From Acinetobacter boissieri (GTDB lineage Bacteria; Pseudomonadota; Gammaproteobacteria; Pseudomonadales; Moraxellaceae), in NCBI RefSeq assembly GCF_900096955.1, contig NZ_FMYL01000006.1, positions 124,001 to 188,000 on the forward strand: a stretch of 64,000 nt of DNA, given 5' to 3'. The translations under genes and the position numbers were made by a program. Shown piece by piece: positions 45,151 through 55,787 of the stretch (positions are counted from its first letter, which is position 1; every line of letters starts with the position of its first letter). The notes beneath the pieces were generated by a model. That model was not told where the DNA came from and did not search any database. It worked only from the letters and a program-made list of their open reading frames with translations.

Positions 45151-46451
45151 GCGCAGAACAACCCCAAGCGGTTTACCATAAGCGTAAGCATGCAGCACGT
45201 ACAACAGATGAATATTTATTTCATCAGCTCGTGCCTTACTTGGGCAATAAACGCCGTTTATTGCATTTAATTTTAGAAGCCCTTGAAATGACAGGCACGC
45301 TTAATCCTGATTATCAGCAAAAACGTGCCCCTATTTTTGCAGACTTTTTTGCAGGCAGTGGGGTGGTATCTCGCTTGGCTCGTCAAAATGGCTATCGGGT
45401 AATTGCCAATGACTGGGAGCCTTATAGTCATGCACTCAATCATGCGGTGTTGGCCAATACTGTCGCACCTGAGTTTAAACAGCTTGGGGGTTATCAAAAA
45501 GCCATTGATTATTTAAACCGATTACCTTTAGCCAAAGGTTGGGTCACACATAATTTATGCCCACGTAATGATGAAGAATATGACCCTGCTAAAGATCGTT
45601 TATTTTTTAAACGTAGAAATGGCATGCGGATTGATGCAATTCGTCAGCAGATTGCGATTTGGCAATCTGAAGGTGCAATTGATGATGTAGAAATGAGTGC
45701 ATTGTTGGCACCTCTGTTGTATTCGGCCAGTTTTGTGAGTAATACCAGTGGTGTATTTAAAAGCTTTCATCATGGCTGGGGTGGCAAAACACAAACTGCT
45801 TTAGAACGTATTGAATCTTTGCTGTGGCTAACACCCAGTCGTTTTTCTGATAAAGGTGACTTAAAACAGCCTATGGCAGAAATGTGGTGTGTAGATGCGC
45901 AGCACTTAGCCAATCAAATGAGTCATTTTGAAGTAGACGTGGCATATTTAGACCCACCATATAATCAGCATGCATATAGTAGTAACTACCATGTGTTAAA
46001 TTCACTCACTCTATGGGATCAATTAGATTTACCTTCACCAGATACCAAGGGCTTTAAGAGCGGAATTGATCGTGCATGGCGTAAAGAACGGCCCAGCCTT
46101 TACAACTCTTCGAAATATGCAAAAGATGCTTACGAAAAATTGCTAGAAACAGTAAATGCACGTTTTATTTTGACCAGCTATTCTACAGATGGCAATATTT
46201 CAGCCACAGATTTGCTCAAAGCCAATTTGGCACGAGGTAAAGTGACTTTACTCACGCAAGATGTACCACGCTACCGTGTGAGTAAGCAACGTCAGTCTGA
46301 GCGTGCACGTGTACTTGAGTTTATTGTGATTACAGATACACATGCCAAATCAGGGCCTCCACTACGTCAACTTTTGGCACAGCTGTATCATTATGCTGAA
46401 CTGGGTGGTGTTGATACCTCTGGGGTTAGTTCACAACTTGCGCTGTGGTAG
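45147..46451 (+). CDS. DNA adenine methylase (D12-class N6-adenine methyltransferase)
   Basis: 434 residues. The AdoMet-binding motif I is FFAGSG (67-72) and the catalytic motif IV is DPPY (near 269), in YLDPPYNQHAYSSNYHVLNSL. The order and length (with a long N-terminal helix YLGNKRRLLHLI and linker) fit the D12 class that methylates adenine in a short site. No restriction gene is beside it, so it is an orphan or solitary methylase. It is translationally coupled to ribD upstream and lies 16 bp before ribE. From memory, A. baumannii has a methylase AamA (A1S_0222) described as acting on GAATTC; this could be its orthologue, which needs an alignment. Confidence 0.9.
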   Translation: MSAEQPQAVYHKRKHAARTTDEYLFHQLVPYLGNKRRLLHLILEALEMTGTLNPDYQQKRAPIFADFFAGSGVVSRLARQNGYRVIANDWEPYSHALNHAVLANTVAPEFKQLGGYQKAIDYLNRLPLAKGWVTHNLCPRNDEEYDPAKDRLFFKRRNGMRIDAIRQQIAIWQSEGAIDDVEMSALLAPLLYSASFVSNTSGVFKSFHHGWGGKTQTALERIESLLWLTPSRFSDKGDLKQPMAEMWCVDAQHLANQMSHFEVDVAYLDPPYNQHAYSSNYHVLNSLTLWDQLDLPSPDTKGFKSGIDRAWRKERPSLYNSSKYAKDAYEKLLETVNARFILTSYSTDGNISATDLLKANLARGKVTLLTQDVPRYRVSKQRQSERARVLEFIVITDTHAKSGPPLRQLLAQLYHYAELGGVDTSGVSSQLALW

Positions 46452-46467
46452 CGTTGAAGGAAAATTT

Positions 46468-47127
46468 ATGTTTACAGGTATTGTTGAGCGAGTTGGGCGA
46501 GTTAAAAGCCTACAAAATATCGCAGGTGATGTACGTATTACCATTCAAACAGATTTAGATTTAGCAGATGTTCACCTCGGTGACTCAATTGCGACCAATG
46601 GCATTTGTTTAACGGTCGTAGCTTGGGGTAAAGATTGGTATGCAGCTGATGTATCTAATGAAAGTTTGAATCGAACCACATTGGCACACTGGCAAATGGG
46701 GCAGGTAGTAAATGTGGAAAAAGCCATGCTTCCAACCACACGTTTTGGTGGACATATTGTCAGTGGTCATGTCGATGTTGTGGGTGAAATTACTGCAATA
46801 CGTCACGATGCACGTTCATTATATTTTGAAGTCACAGCCCCAAAAGAGATTGCTAAATATTTGGCAGAAAAAGGCTCGGTGACTGTTGATGGTATCAGCT
46901 TAACGATTAATCATTTAAATGGTTGTGTATTAAGTTTAAATTTGATTCCACATACAGCTGAACGTACTAATATTTCTTCATGGGTTGTTGGTGCAAAAGT
47001 AAACTTAGAGGTCGATATTTTGGCACGGTATATCGAGCGTTTATTACTTGGTGATCGCGCAGCAGAGAGTGCTCCAACTTCAAATATTAGTATGGAATTT
47101 TTAGCGAATAATGGCTTTTTAAGATAG
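46468..47127 (+). CDS. ribE: Riboflavin synthase, alpha chain
   Basis: 219 residues from the ATG at 46468 (MFTGIVERVGRVKSLQ). It joins two lumazine molecules to give riboflavin. Two tandem lumazine-binding barrels (about 1-97 and 98-195) show the family duplication: DSIATNGICLTVVAWGKD and GSVTVDGISLTINHLNG, and GGHIVSGHVD between. It begins 16 bp after the DNA methylase stop and ends 4 bp from the convergent coiled-coil gene. Confidence 0.95.
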   Translation: MFTGIVERVGRVKSLQNIAGDVRITIQTDLDLADVHLGDSIATNGICLTVVAWGKDWYAADVSNESLNRTTLAHWQMGQVVNVEKAMLPTTRFGGHIVSGHVDVVGEITAIRHDARSLYFEVTAPKEIAKYLAEKGSVTVDGISLTINHLNGCVLSLNLIPHTAERTNISSWVVGAKVNLEVDILARYIERLLLGDRAAESAPTSNISMEFLANNGFLR

Positions 47128-47131
47128 TCGA

Positions 47132-47737
47132 CTATTTGTTTTTGGCAGGACTGGCTTCGGTCATTTGTGCCAATGACAATTTAATTTCATCTTGTGTGGC
47201 CTGATGCAAGTTTTGCGTAAATTCATTTACCACTTGCTTGAGTTTATTTGCGAGTTCTTCTGCTTCGAGTTCCAATAAGATACTCATACTTTCAAGCGCT
47301 TGTTGCTCTTTTTTGTTGCTTTTTTTAAGCGTACTTATACCTCGACTGGCATATTGTTGTGTCTGCGCTATAAGTTCATTTTTAAGCTGGTCTAAGTGCT
47401 GTGCACGGTGAAGATATTGCTGATTTTCATCTGCAATGAATGATGCTTGTTGTTCTTGCTCTTGTTGGCGCTGTTGTGTTAAAGCTTGTTCTCTTCTGTA
47501 CTGTTCTTGTTGTTTGGCTTTTTCTAAGCGCTCTGCTTTTAATGTTGCATATGTGTCATAAATGGATTGTTCAGACTGTTGCTGTGCTTGATCATTGTAT
47601 TTTTGCCATACATCAAGTTGACTGTTTGGTTGTAGTAATTCACAAATACGCTCAAGGTCCGCAATATAGGTCGCCCGTACAGCATTTGGGGTGTTAAGCC
47701 AACGCGTTGTGAATTGTTCTCCAACGTTTAAAGTCAT
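47132..47737 (-). CDS. Hypothetical Gln/Glu-rich coiled-coil protein
   Basis: 201 residues, almost all helical. The middle (about 65-125) is rich in Gln, Glu, Lys and Arg in heptad-like spacing (RLEKAKQQEQYRREQALTQQ and onwards), suggesting a long coiled coil. There is no signal peptide or membrane helix, and a charged C-terminal tail. The N-terminal part (TRWLNTPNAVRATYIADLERICELLQPNSQLDVW) may be a small folded segment. I do not recognise a family. It is downstream of holC and pepA on the same strand and may be co-transcribed with them. Confidence 0.7.
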   Translation of the reverse strand: MTLNVGEQFTTRWLNTPNAVRATYIADLERICELLQPNSQLDVWQKYNDQAQQQSEQSIYDTYATLKAERLEKAKQQEQYRREQALTQQRQQEQEQQASFIADENQQYLHRAQHLDQLKNELIAQTQQYASRGISTLKKSNKKEQQALESMSILLELEAEELANKLKQVVNEFTQNLHQATQDEIKLSLAQMTEASPAKNK

Positions 47738-47768
47738 GTGATTTACTCCATTTTATATAACGATGAAT

Positions 47769-48173
47769 TTACAGTTTAAATGTTTTTGGTGTGATCTTTG
47801 ATTGTCTGTAATATTTAAACTTATCCCGCCCAATCATTTTGGCATCTTCGTTATTTTCTATAATTTCAATAATATCGCTCACTGTATCAAGCTCACTGAT
47901 GGGTTGATTTGAAAAATTAAACACAATCCATTCATGACTTGTAGGCAGTTGAGCAGAAATACAGACCTGACCACGTTGGCAGTCAATGCCATGCGTAATA
48001 AAACTTGTGGGGTCAAATGACCACAATAATTCATCAAGTTGTTGCTGTTGTTGGGTGTTCGGACAGTACCACCATAGTTTTTGACTATTTTTAACGATTT
48101 TTCGTGCCAAACGGCAGGCACTGTGTGCCTGCGGTTCGGTACTTGTTTCAAACAGATAAAAGCGAACTTGCAT
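47769..48173 (-). CDS. holC: DNA polymerase III chi subunit
   Basis: 134 residues. The N-terminus MQVRFYLFET-STEPQAHSACRLARKIVKNSQKLWWYCPN fits HolC, which links the clamp loader to single-strand binding protein. Typical also is the IDCQRGQVCISAQLP segment near 80. It begins two bases after the pepA stop, an arrangement common in gammaproteobacteria. Confidence 0.9.
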   Translation of the reverse strand: MQVRFYLFETSTEPQAHSACRLARKIVKNSQKLWWYCPNTQQQQQLDELLWSFDPTSFITHGIDCQRGQVCISAQLPTSHEWIVFNFSNQPISELDTVSDIIEIIENNEDAKMIGRDKFKYYRQSKITPKTFKL

Positions 48174-48175
48174 AA

Positions 48176-49606
48176 TTACGCTTTAACACGGTTTGCAATA
48201 AATTGCGTAAGTAAAGGCACTGGACGACCTGTTGCACCTTTATTTGCACCCGATGTCCATGCAGTACCTGCAACATCTAAATGTGCCCATGTGTAGTCAC
48301 GGGTAAAGCGTTGTAAAAAACATGCAGCTGTTGTTGCGCCTGCACCGACTGGGCCTGTAATGTTGCCCATGTCCGCAAAAGGAGAATCTAAGCCATCTTG
48401 GTAGTCTTCAATCACAGGCATGCGCCATACACGGTCGAAGGTTTGTTCGCCTGCAGTATTAATTTCGGTAACCAATGCATCGTTTGGAGAAAATACGCCA
48501 CTTAAAATTTTACCCAAAGCCACAACGCACGCACCAGTCAAGGTCGCAATATCAATCACTACTTCTGGGTTAAAGCGTTTGACATACGTCAGCGTGTCGC
48601 ATAGTACCAAACGACCTTCGGCATCTGTATTTAAAATTTCAACGGTTTGACCACTCATAGTGGTTACAACGTCACCGGGGCGAACAGCATTGCCTGATGG
48701 CATATTTTCAGCGGCTGCAATTGCACCCACCACATGAATTGGTAAACGTGCTTCGCACAGTGCACGAATGGTACCAAATACAGATGCAGCACCACACATA
48801 TCAAATTTCATTTCGTCCATACCAGCACCAGGTTTTAACGAAATACCACCTGTATCGAAAGTCACGCCTTTACCGACCAACACTATCGGGGCTTCTTCAC
48901 GTTGTGCATTGTATTCGAGCGTAATGAGTTGGCCTTCACGATCAGAACCTTGACTTACTGCCAAAAATGCACCCATTCCAAGGTCAGCCATTTTTTGTTC
49001 GTCAAGTACTGTGACTTTAAGTAAGTCAGGGAACTCGGCAGCGAGTGACTGAGCAACTTCTGCTAAATATGCTGGGTAGCAAATGTTGCCGGGTTTGTTA
49101 CCCAAATCACGAGCGAGGTTTTGACCAGATTCTAATGCATTGAGTAATTCAACTTGAGCCGTAGTCAGTGTTGTCCCTACAAGGTGAATATCTGTGAGGA
49201 CTTGCTCATGTTTTTTTGATTTAAACTCATCATAGTGATAGTTAGCTTGAGTCAGGTTTAACGCAAAAATATAGTGGAATTGTTCAGGTAAAGCAGAAAT
49301 ATCAACATCAATAACATCAAACTTTTTCTGTGCCAGTTGAATGACCTGTTGCGCAAGTTTGCTGAGCTGGCGTGTGTTGAGTGTGCTTGTATCACCTAAA
49401 CCAATGAGAGTCGTTGCGACTGAATAGGTGCTTTGACCAAGCGTAGGCAATACTTCATTGAAATTGGCAGTAAATTTTGCATGCTGTACCAGCGTGTCGA
49501 GTTGTTCGATGCCTGTTTGTTTTGAAGCTTGAGCAAGCTGTGTACTATCAATGAAAGAAAAAAGGGCAGGGCTATTGTTAAGCTGTGGAGACAAGAAAAG
49601 TTTCAT
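48176..49606 (-). CDS. pepA: Leucyl aminopeptidase (M17)
   Basis: 476 residues. The metal- and substrate-binding motif [12 protein letters not shown] is in the C-terminal catalytic domain (about 310-330), with Lys/Asp ligands in [18 protein letters not shown] and MKFDMCGAA. It removes N-terminal amino acids from peptides in a hexamer and can also bind DNA in some bacteria (XerB-type site-specific recombination). It is upstream of holC by two bases, same strand. It is divergent from lptF. Confidence 0.95.
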   Translation of the reverse strand: MKLFLSPQLNNSPALFSFIDSTQLAQASKQTGIEQLDTLVQHAKFTANFNEVLPTLGQSTYSVATTLIGLGDTSTLNTRQLSKLAQQVIQLAQKKFDVIDVDISALPEQFHYIFALNLTQANYHYDEFKSKKHEQVLTDIHLVGTTLTTAQVELLNALESGQNLARDLGNKPGNICYPAYLAEVAQSLAAEFPDLLKVTVLDEQKMADLGMGAFLAVSQGSDREGQLITLEYNAQREEAPIVLVGKGVTFDTGGISLKPGAGMDEMKFDMCGAASVFGTIRALCEARLPIHVVGAIAAAENMPSGNAVRPGDVVTTMSGQTVEILNTDAEGRLVLCDTLTYVKRFNPEVVIDIATLTGACVVALGKILSGVFSPNDALVTEINTAGEQTFDRVWRMPVIEDYQDGLDSPFADMGNITGPVGAGATTAACFLQRFTRDYTWAHLDVAGTAWTSGANKGATGRPVPLLTQFIANRVKA

Positions 49607-49823
49607 ATGTACTGAACGACCTTTAATTTCTAGGATAGAGGGGTTTGATCAAAATAACATTAGATATGAAGTCAACAAAACCTGCAATAATACGGTACAG
49701 TGTTTTGTTGTAAAACTGCATATTATAGATGAAAGAATAGCAAAGACTGTGCCATATGCTTTTTTATTCTGTGTATTCGGTTAAACTAAGCGCATATTTG
49801 TTTTTCGATCATGGAAAATACTT

Positions 49824-50915
49824 TTGATTATTCGGCGTTATCTGGCGAAACAGGTTTTAGCAACCACAATTGTTGTGGTGGTATTACTCACGCTCATTAT
49901 GATGGGTGCAAGACTCATTAAATATTTTGGTGTGGCGGCACAAGGTCGTTTAGACAGTGGTGTGCTCTTTAGTATTATTGGCTATCGCCTACCTGAGTTT
50001 CTGACACTTATTATCCCATTGGGTTTTTTTATTGCCTTAATGCTGGTGTTTGGACGTTTATATACTGACAATGAAATGGCAGTATTTAATGGTAGCGGTA
50101 TTAGTCGCAACCGTTTGGCAGGTTTGCTTATACCATTGACTGCATGTTTATTGGTATTGCAAATTGCGCTCATGGGCTGGATTTCACCTTGGGGGTTGCG
50201 TCAATTCCAACAGTTGACCAGTGCCCAAGCTATTCGTACCGGTTTTGATTTGGTTCGGCCAAAAGAGTTTGTCTCTTCGGGACCATATACGATTTACGCC
50301 AGTGATTTATCTGAAGATCGAAAAAACTTAAAAGACGTACTTTTTTATCAGCGGGCTCAAGCTGAAAATAAACCAGATATTGTTATTTTAGCCCGTGAAG
50401 CGAAACGTGTAGATATTCCAGATGACACAGCCAATGTGGTTGATTTAATTGATGGTCGCCGTTATGAAATACGACCAGGTCAAGTGCAATATTCTCAAGC
50501 AGAATTTAAAAACTATCGTTTGCGTATTGAAAATGACCGTGAAGCGGCTGTTTCTGGTGACCAAGTTGAGTCGATGAGCATGGCAAAGTTATGGAAAAAA
50601 CGTCATGATGCTGTGGTTCAAAGTGAGTTGGGCTGGCGTATTTTTGGCCCTTTTGTGATTATTATTGCGCTCATGCTTGCCACGATTTTATCTGAAGTGA
50701 ATCCAAGGCAAGGCCGTTACTATCGTTTACTACCTGGTATTTTAATTTTTGCCAGTTTAATTGTGGCACTCATGGCTGTAAAAACACGTATGACTCGTGG
50801 CGAGCTTCAAATTTGGGCATATCCTGCAGTGGTTTTGCTATACGGCATTGTCACGTTGGTCTTTATGAAATCGCCAAACTTAGCCCCTAAAATTAAATCT
50901 AAATTGAGCAAGTGA
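49824..50915 (+). CDS. lptF: LPS export ABC transporter permease LptF
   Basis: 363 residues, six membrane helices in two groups (about 10-30, 55-75, 98-118 and 275-350) with a periplasmic beta-jellyroll between them. With LptG and LptB it extracts lipooligosaccharide from the inner membrane. The start is TTG (49824), preceded by GGAAAA; no in-frame ATG lies near, and the upstream ATG at 49811 is in another frame. Reading from TTG gives (M/L)IIRRYLAKQVLATTI, as in homologues. lptG follows 9 bp after. Confidence 0.93.
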   Translation: MIIRRYLAKQVLATTIVVVVLLTLIMMGARLIKYFGVAAQGRLDSGVLFSIIGYRLPEFLTLIIPLGFFIALMLVFGRLYTDNEMAVFNGSGISRNRLAGLLIPLTACLLVLQIALMGWISPWGLRQFQQLTSAQAIRTGFDLVRPKEFVSSGPYTIYASDLSEDRKNLKDVLFYQRAQAENKPDIVILAREAKRVDIPDDTANVVDLIDGRRYEIRPGQVQYSQAEFKNYRLRIENDREAAVSGDQVESMSMAKLWKKRHDAVVQSELGWRIFGPFVIIIALMLATILSEVNPRQGRYYRLLPGILIFASLIVALMAVKTRMTRGELQIWAYPAVVLLYGIVTLVFMKSPNLAPKIKSKLSK

Positions 50916-50924
50916 GGTCCATGA

Positions 50925-51995
50925 ATGTTTGCACGCCGTCTTATTGCCAAGCATGTTACCAAAACCACAGCACTTGCTATGTTAGGCGCAACCGCTGTTT
51001 TAACCATGTTACAGGTATTGTTTACTTATTTGGCTGAACTGAGCCAGTTAAAACATGGCTATAATGCCATTCAAGCATTGCAGTTTGTTGGGTGGAATAC
51101 ACCGCACTATTTATATCAGATTTTACCTATTTCGGCTTTAATTGGCGCCGTGATTGGCTTGGGTACGCTAGCATCAAATAGTGAATTGGTGGTCATGCGC
51201 TCAGTGGGTGTAAGTTTGTGGCGTATTGTGGGCTGGGTCATTCGTTCAGCCATGCTTTTAGTGATTTTATCTTTCGCTTTGAGTGAATGGATCATTCCGT
51301 ATAGCAGTGAAAAAGCAGATGGTCTAAAAAAATATCAAACGGTTGCTTCTTTAGGTGAAGTGAAAGGCTATTGGACACGAGAAGGCCAACGATTCATTTA
51401 TATTGATTATGCAAATGACCAAGGTGCTTTGAAAAATATACAAGTACTCAATTTTGATGATCAATACCGCCTCAATACACTGACCAGTGCTAAAACAGGT
51501 CAATTTAAAACAGATGGTCATTGGCTGTTGGGCAATAGTGATGAAGTCACTATTCAGCAAACAGGTAATGCAGTATTACAACATGCGACACAGCAAGATT
51601 TTGAATTGGCATTACAACCTAAATATTTACATATGGTGACGATTGATCCTGAAGATTTATCGCCAAGTCAGCTCGTTTCTTTTATTGGCTATTTGTCTGA
51701 ATACAGCCAAGTGCCTAAAACCTATCAATTGGCATTTTGGAAAAAAGTGGCCATGCCATTTTCGTTGATTGCATTGGTTGTGGTGGCATGTTCGTTTATT
51801 TTTGGCCCATTACGTCAGCAATCTATGGGTTTTAAATTGGTCATCGCTTTATTTGTTGGCTTAGGTTTCTATTACTTACAAGACTTTTTAGGCTATGCCA
51901 GTTTGGTATATACCCCATCACCTTTGTGGTTTGTTTTTGGCCCTATTGCGCTGATTTTGCTTATTGGTGGTTATTTATTACACCGTGCAAAATAG
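50925..51995 (+). CDS. lptG: LPS export ABC transporter permease LptG
   Basis: 356 residues, partner of LptF, same fold: three N-terminal helices, a jellyroll domain (about 115-260) and three C-terminal helices. The start MFARRLIAKHVTKTTALAML follows GTGAGG. Together LptB2FG drive lipooligosaccharide to the outer membrane. It is coupled to lptF by close spacing. Confidence 0.93.
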   Translation: MFARRLIAKHVTKTTALAMLGATAVLTMLQVLFTYLAELSQLKHGYNAIQALQFVGWNTPHYLYQILPISALIGAVIGLGTLASNSELVVMRSVGVSLWRIVGWVIRSAMLLVILSFALSEWIIPYSSEKADGLKKYQTVASLGEVKGYWTREGQRFIYIDYANDQGALKNIQVLNFDDQYRLNTLTSAKTGQFKTDGHWLLGNSDEVTIQQTGNAVLQHATQQDFELALQPKYLHMVTIDPEDLSPSQLVSFIGYLSEYSQVPKTYQLAFWKKVAMPFSLIALVVVACSFIFGPLRQQSMGFKLVIALFVGLGFYYLQDFLGYASLVYTPSPLWFVFGPIALILLIGGYLLHRAK

Positions 51996-52104
51996 TGTGA
52001 ATTGGGGTTGTAAATCTTTGTAGCTTACCACCTTGGTAACATAGTCTATTGCTCAGAAATTAGGTAATATAGATATTTCAAGTAAACAACAAAGAGAATA
52101 TACA

Positions 52105-53652
52105 ATGACGGACGCTAAGGTTGGCAAGATTCCGCATATCTTGGTCATAATGGATGGTATAGGTCATAGAGAAATAGCCGCAGATAATGCTGTGCTTGCA
52201 GCAAAAACGCCAAATCTCGCCCAAATGAAAAAGAATCACCCACACAGTTTAATCTCTGGCTCAGGTGAAGATGTGGGGTTACCTGAGGGGCAAATGGGTA
52301 ACTCAGAAGTCGGACACATGAACCTTGGTGCTGGCCGTATTTTATATCAAGATTTTACCCGTATTACGAAAGACATTCGTACAGGCGAATTTGAAAAAAA
52401 TCCAGTACTTGTAGATGCGGTAGAAAAAGCCAAAGCGGCGCACGGTGCAGTACATATTATTGGCTTGCTTTCAGCAGGTGGTGTACATGCCCATGAAGAT
52501 CATATTGCAGCCATGTCTGAGCTCGCACTTAAACGCAATGCTAAAGTATATTTACACGCATTTACCGATGGCCGAGATACTCCACCAAAAAGTGCACAGC
52601 CATCATTAGAAAAGCTCGATGGTTTATTTGCAAAATATCCAAACCAAGGGCGTATAGCCACAATGGTTGGTCGTTACTTTGCAATGGATCGTGACAACCG
52701 TTGGGATCGTGTAGAGCAAGCGTATCGTGTGATTACAGAAGGCGAAGGCCTACGCACAGCACCATCTGCACAAGATGCTTTAGCACAAGCATATGAAGCA
52801 GGTGAAACTGACGAATTTGTAAAAGCAACGCGTATTGGCGATAAAGCCCCTGTACAAGATGGCGATGTTGTTATTTTTATGAACTTCCGTGCAGACCGTG
52901 CACGTGAGTTAACTCGTGCTTTTGTAGAAACCGATTTCACAGGTTTTGAGCGTAAAGTACAGCCAAAACTGTCTGAATTTGTGATGCTGACACGTTACCA
53001 AGCTTCTATTAAAGCACCTGTAGCGTATATGCCTACAGAGCTACACAACAGCTTAGGCGAATATGTATCTAACTTAGGTAAAACACAGTTACGTATTGCC
53101 GAAACTGAAAAATATGCCCATGTAACTTTCTTTTTCAGTGGCGGGCGTGAAGACGAGTATCCTGGTGAGCAACGTATTTTGGTAAAATCACCAAATGTTG
53201 CAACATATGACTTACAGCCTGAAATGAGTGCTTATGAAGTGACAGACAAAGTCATTGAAGCATTAGAGTCTGAAGCATTTGACTTAATCATCTTAAACTT
53301 TGCCAATGGTGATATGGTTGGTCATACTGGGGTATTTGATGCCGCAGTGAAAGCTGTAGAGACTGTAGATACATGTGTCGGTCGCATTTATGATGTTGTC
53401 AAGGCAAAAAAAGGCCACATGCTAGTCACAGCAGATCATGGTAATGTAGAGCAAATGCAAGATTACGTGAGTGGTCAGGTACATACGCAACATACTACAG
53501 AACCTGTGCCATTTATTTATGTTGGCCCAACACAGGCGACCATTGCTGATGGTGGTATTTTAGCCGATGTTGCACCAACGCTTTTAGCACTTATGAAGTT
53601 GCCACAACCTGAAGAAATGAAAGGTCGTAACTTAGTGACACTCACCCCTTAA
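52105..53652 (+). CDS. gpmI: 2,3-bisphosphoglycerate-independent phosphoglycerate mutase
   Basis: 515 residues. The alkaline-phosphatase-like fold carries metal-binding segments [11 protein letters not shown] near the start, the catalytic Ser in [14 protein letters not shown] (about 70), and HADHGN-type ([11 protein letters not shown]) near 450. It interconverts 3- and 2-phosphoglycerate, using Mn2+ or other divalent ions. It is followed by a protease gene 11 bp later, and the two are probably one transcript. Confidence 0.95.
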   Translation: MTDAKVGKIPHILVIMDGIGHREIAADNAVLAAKTPNLAQMKKNHPHSLISGSGEDVGLPEGQMGNSEVGHMNLGAGRILYQDFTRITKDIRTGEFEKNPVLVDAVEKAKAAHGAVHIIGLLSAGGVHAHEDHIAAMSELALKRNAKVYLHAFTDGRDTPPKSAQPSLEKLDGLFAKYPNQGRIATMVGRYFAMDRDNRWDRVEQAYRVITEGEGLRTAPSAQDALAQAYEAGETDEFVKATRIGDKAPVQDGDVVIFMNFRADRARELTRAFVETDFTGFERKVQPKLSEFVMLTRYQASIKAPVAYMPTELHNSLGEYVSNLGKTQLRIAETEKYAHVTFFFSGGREDEYPGEQRILVKSPNVATYDLQPEMSAYEVTDKVIEALESEAFDLIILNFANGDMVGHTGVFDAAVKAVETVDTCVGRIYDVVKAKKGHMLVTADHGNVEQMQDYVSGQVHTQHTTEPVPFIYVGPTQATIADGGILADVAPTLLALMKLPQPEEMKGRNLVTLTP

Positions 53653-53663
53653 AAGGAATGTAC

Positions 53664-54839
53664 ATGATTGCACCACACAAAATAATTGCCCTTTGTTTAG
53701 GTTTAATAAGTTGTGTGGGTCATGTTGCAAATGCTGCCGATACACAGTTTTCGGCAGCACCTTCAGATTTTGATAAAAACACCACAAGTAACCAAGAAAT
53801 TCCTATAGAGTCTATTCAAAATTTTGTGCAAATTTATGCCCTGATTAAAGATAATTATGTAGATGAAAGAGCAGATGACCAACTGTTTGATCAAGCCATT
53901 AAAGGACTTGTGAGTGGCTTAGATCGTTATTCCCGTTATTTGTCGCCAGAAGACTATAAAAAATTATTACAGTATACCGATGGTGATTTAGCATCCATTG
54001 ACTTCGAGCTGATTTTAGATAAGTCAAAACAACAGTGGTTTATTCGTGGTTTAAAAGATACTTCAGATTCAGCAAAACTAGGTTTACATAATGGACAATC
54101 TATTTATAAAATAGATGGTGTGGAGTTGAAAGATTTAACGGTCGAGCAAGTTAAAAACTTGGTTTATGGTGCAATTGGTACAGCCATTAATTTACAAACG
54201 ACGCCAACATCACCCACAACAATTATTATTAGAAATCGAAAAATCGAAGCGGAAGTGAGCAGTAATTTATTAAAGAATCAAGTTTTAGTCATTAAAGTTC
54301 CTGTATTTCAACAAGAAACAGCCAGTGAAATTAAAAATATTTTAGATCGCTCTGTACGTAAAAACGTTAAAACTGTATTGATTGACTTAAGAAATAATCC
54401 GGGTGGATTGTTGTCTTCAGCAGTAGAAACTGCAGATTTATTTTTAACCAGTGGTGTCATTGTAAAAACGGTGAGTCGATCTGAAGGAAGCCAGACCTTT
54501 CAGGCTTTGCCAAGTAAAGAATCTAATGATTTTAAGGTTGGTATATTGATTAATCAGCGTTCTGCTTCTGCGGCAGAAGTATTTACTGCGGCGTTGAAAG
54601 ACCATCGCCGTGCATGGGTGATGGGTGAAAAAAGTTATGGTAAAGGGGTTGTACAAAAGCTATTTCCATTACCTAATGGTGCTGCAGTACAAATGACAGT
54701 GTCACACTATATTACACCAAGCGGTAGCATGATTGATGGTAAAGGAATTATACCTAATCAAGTCATCACACCTGTGAGTGACGAAAAAGACAGTACCTAT
54801 TTAGATGAAGTCTCAGATGCATTACTAGTACAGCCTTAA
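53664..54839 (+). CDS. Carboxyl-terminal processing peptidase (S41, CtpA-like)
   Basis: About 391 residues. A signal peptide (to about 25, VANAAD) is followed by an N-terminal helical part, a PDZ domain (about 95-185) and the S41 protease core, with the catalytic Ser in RSASAAEVFTAAL (near 300) and Lys in GEKSYGKGVVQ (about 326). CtpA-type proteases trim envelope proteins or murein hydrolases. The ATG at 53664 fits the AAGGA ribosome site better than an ATG at 53658. Confidence 0.88.
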   Translation: MIAPHKIIALCLGLISCVGHVANAADTQFSAAPSDFDKNTTSNQEIPIESIQNFVQIYALIKDNYVDERADDQLFDQAIKGLVSGLDRYSRYLSPEDYKKLLQYTDGDLASIDFELILDKSKQQWFIRGLKDTSDSAKLGLHNGQSIYKIDGVELKDLTVEQVKNLVYGAIGTAINLQTTPTSPTTIIIRNRKIEAEVSSNLLKNQVLVIKVPVFQQETASEIKNILDRSVRKNVKTVLIDLRNNPGGLLSSAVETADLFLTSGVIVKTVSRSEGSQTFQALPSKESNDFKVGILINQRSASAAEVFTAALKDHRRAWVMGEKSYGKGVVQKLFPLPNGAAVQMTVSHYITPSGSMIDGKGIIPNQVITPVSDEKDSTYLDEVSDALLVQP

Positions 54840-54942
54840 AGTCAATGAGTGGTACTAAGCATCATTGCGTTGGGATTTTATAGCCCCCATTATTTAAAAT
54901 CTTGTAGAGGCTATGATTTAATAGAATTGATTTAGATCGCTA

Positions 54943-55578
54943 TTACAATTGGATGAGATTATAGCGCAGTGCCAAATGAGTCATTTTCACATCACTATCG
55001 ATATTTAGCTTTTCAAAAATACGGTAGCGATAGGTATTCACAGTTTTTACACTCACGAAAAGTTTATCTGCAATATCTTGTGCGCTATGGCAGTTTACAA
55101 CCATCATTGCAACTTGCATTTCTCGTTCTGACAGTTGGTCAAAGGGTGACAATTGTTGGTCAGATAAGTAAGAACTTGCCAATTGTTCTGCAATATCTGC
55201 GCTGAAGTATTTACCACCTTGCATTACTTTTTTAATGGCACGAACCATTTCATCAATGGGTGCACCCTTTGTAATATAGCCTTTTGCACCTGCTTTAAGA
55301 ATGAGTGATGGATAAGGCTCTTCAGCAAGACCGCTGACAGCAATAACACGTGTTTCGGGTACGCTTTGTACAATACGGCGTGTGGTTTCAATACCTCCGA
55401 TACCGGGCATATTGACATCGAGTAAAACAATATGTGGATGATGTTGTTTGGTAAGTGTTAAAGCATCTTCACCAGATTCAGCTTCGGCAATAACATGGAT
55501 ACCGACTTGGTCTGCTAACATTCGACAAATACCAGTACGTACCAATTCGTGGTCATCTACGACTAAAACTGAAATCAC
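54943..55578 (-). CDS. gacA: GacA/UvrY-like response regulator
   Basis: 211 residues. The receiver domain (about 1-120) has Asp residues DD near 8-9 and the phosphoacceptor in VLLDVNMPG (D54). The LuxR-type HTH (about 148-205) reads LSEREMQVAMMVVNCHSAQDIADKLFVSVKTVNTYRYRIFEKL. Length and pattern fit GacA/UvrY, which with a BarA/GacS kinase controls small regulatory RNAs. The start is GTG (55578) with GAGG 6 bases upstream; an ATG two bases earlier is out of frame. The kinase is not in the window. Confidence 0.9.
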   Translation of the reverse strand: MISVLVVDDHELVRTGICRMLADQVGIHVIAEAESGEDALTLTKQHHPHIVLLDVNMPGIGGIETTRRIVQSVPETRVIAVSGLAEEPYPSLILKAGAKGYITKGAPIDEMVRAIKKVMQGGKYFSADIAEQLASSYLSDQQLSPFDQLSEREMQVAMMVVNCHSAQDIADKLFVSVKTVNTYRYRIFEKLNIDSDVKMTHLALRYNLIQL

Positions 55579-55787
55579 ATTTTACCTCGTGGGTTAACTT
55601 TTTTGTTACATAAAGCAAATTAAACTTGCAATTTTACCATAAAGTTAGCAATGTTATCTTAAAACACAAACCTATATCGCATTTATGCGAAACCATTGGT
55701 TTGCAGTGTTCTGTTATACGCCAATGTAAGTCAATTGGTGAGTATAAGCAAATGTCTCTCAGCGTCCTTTGAGTCGAGTGTAATATC

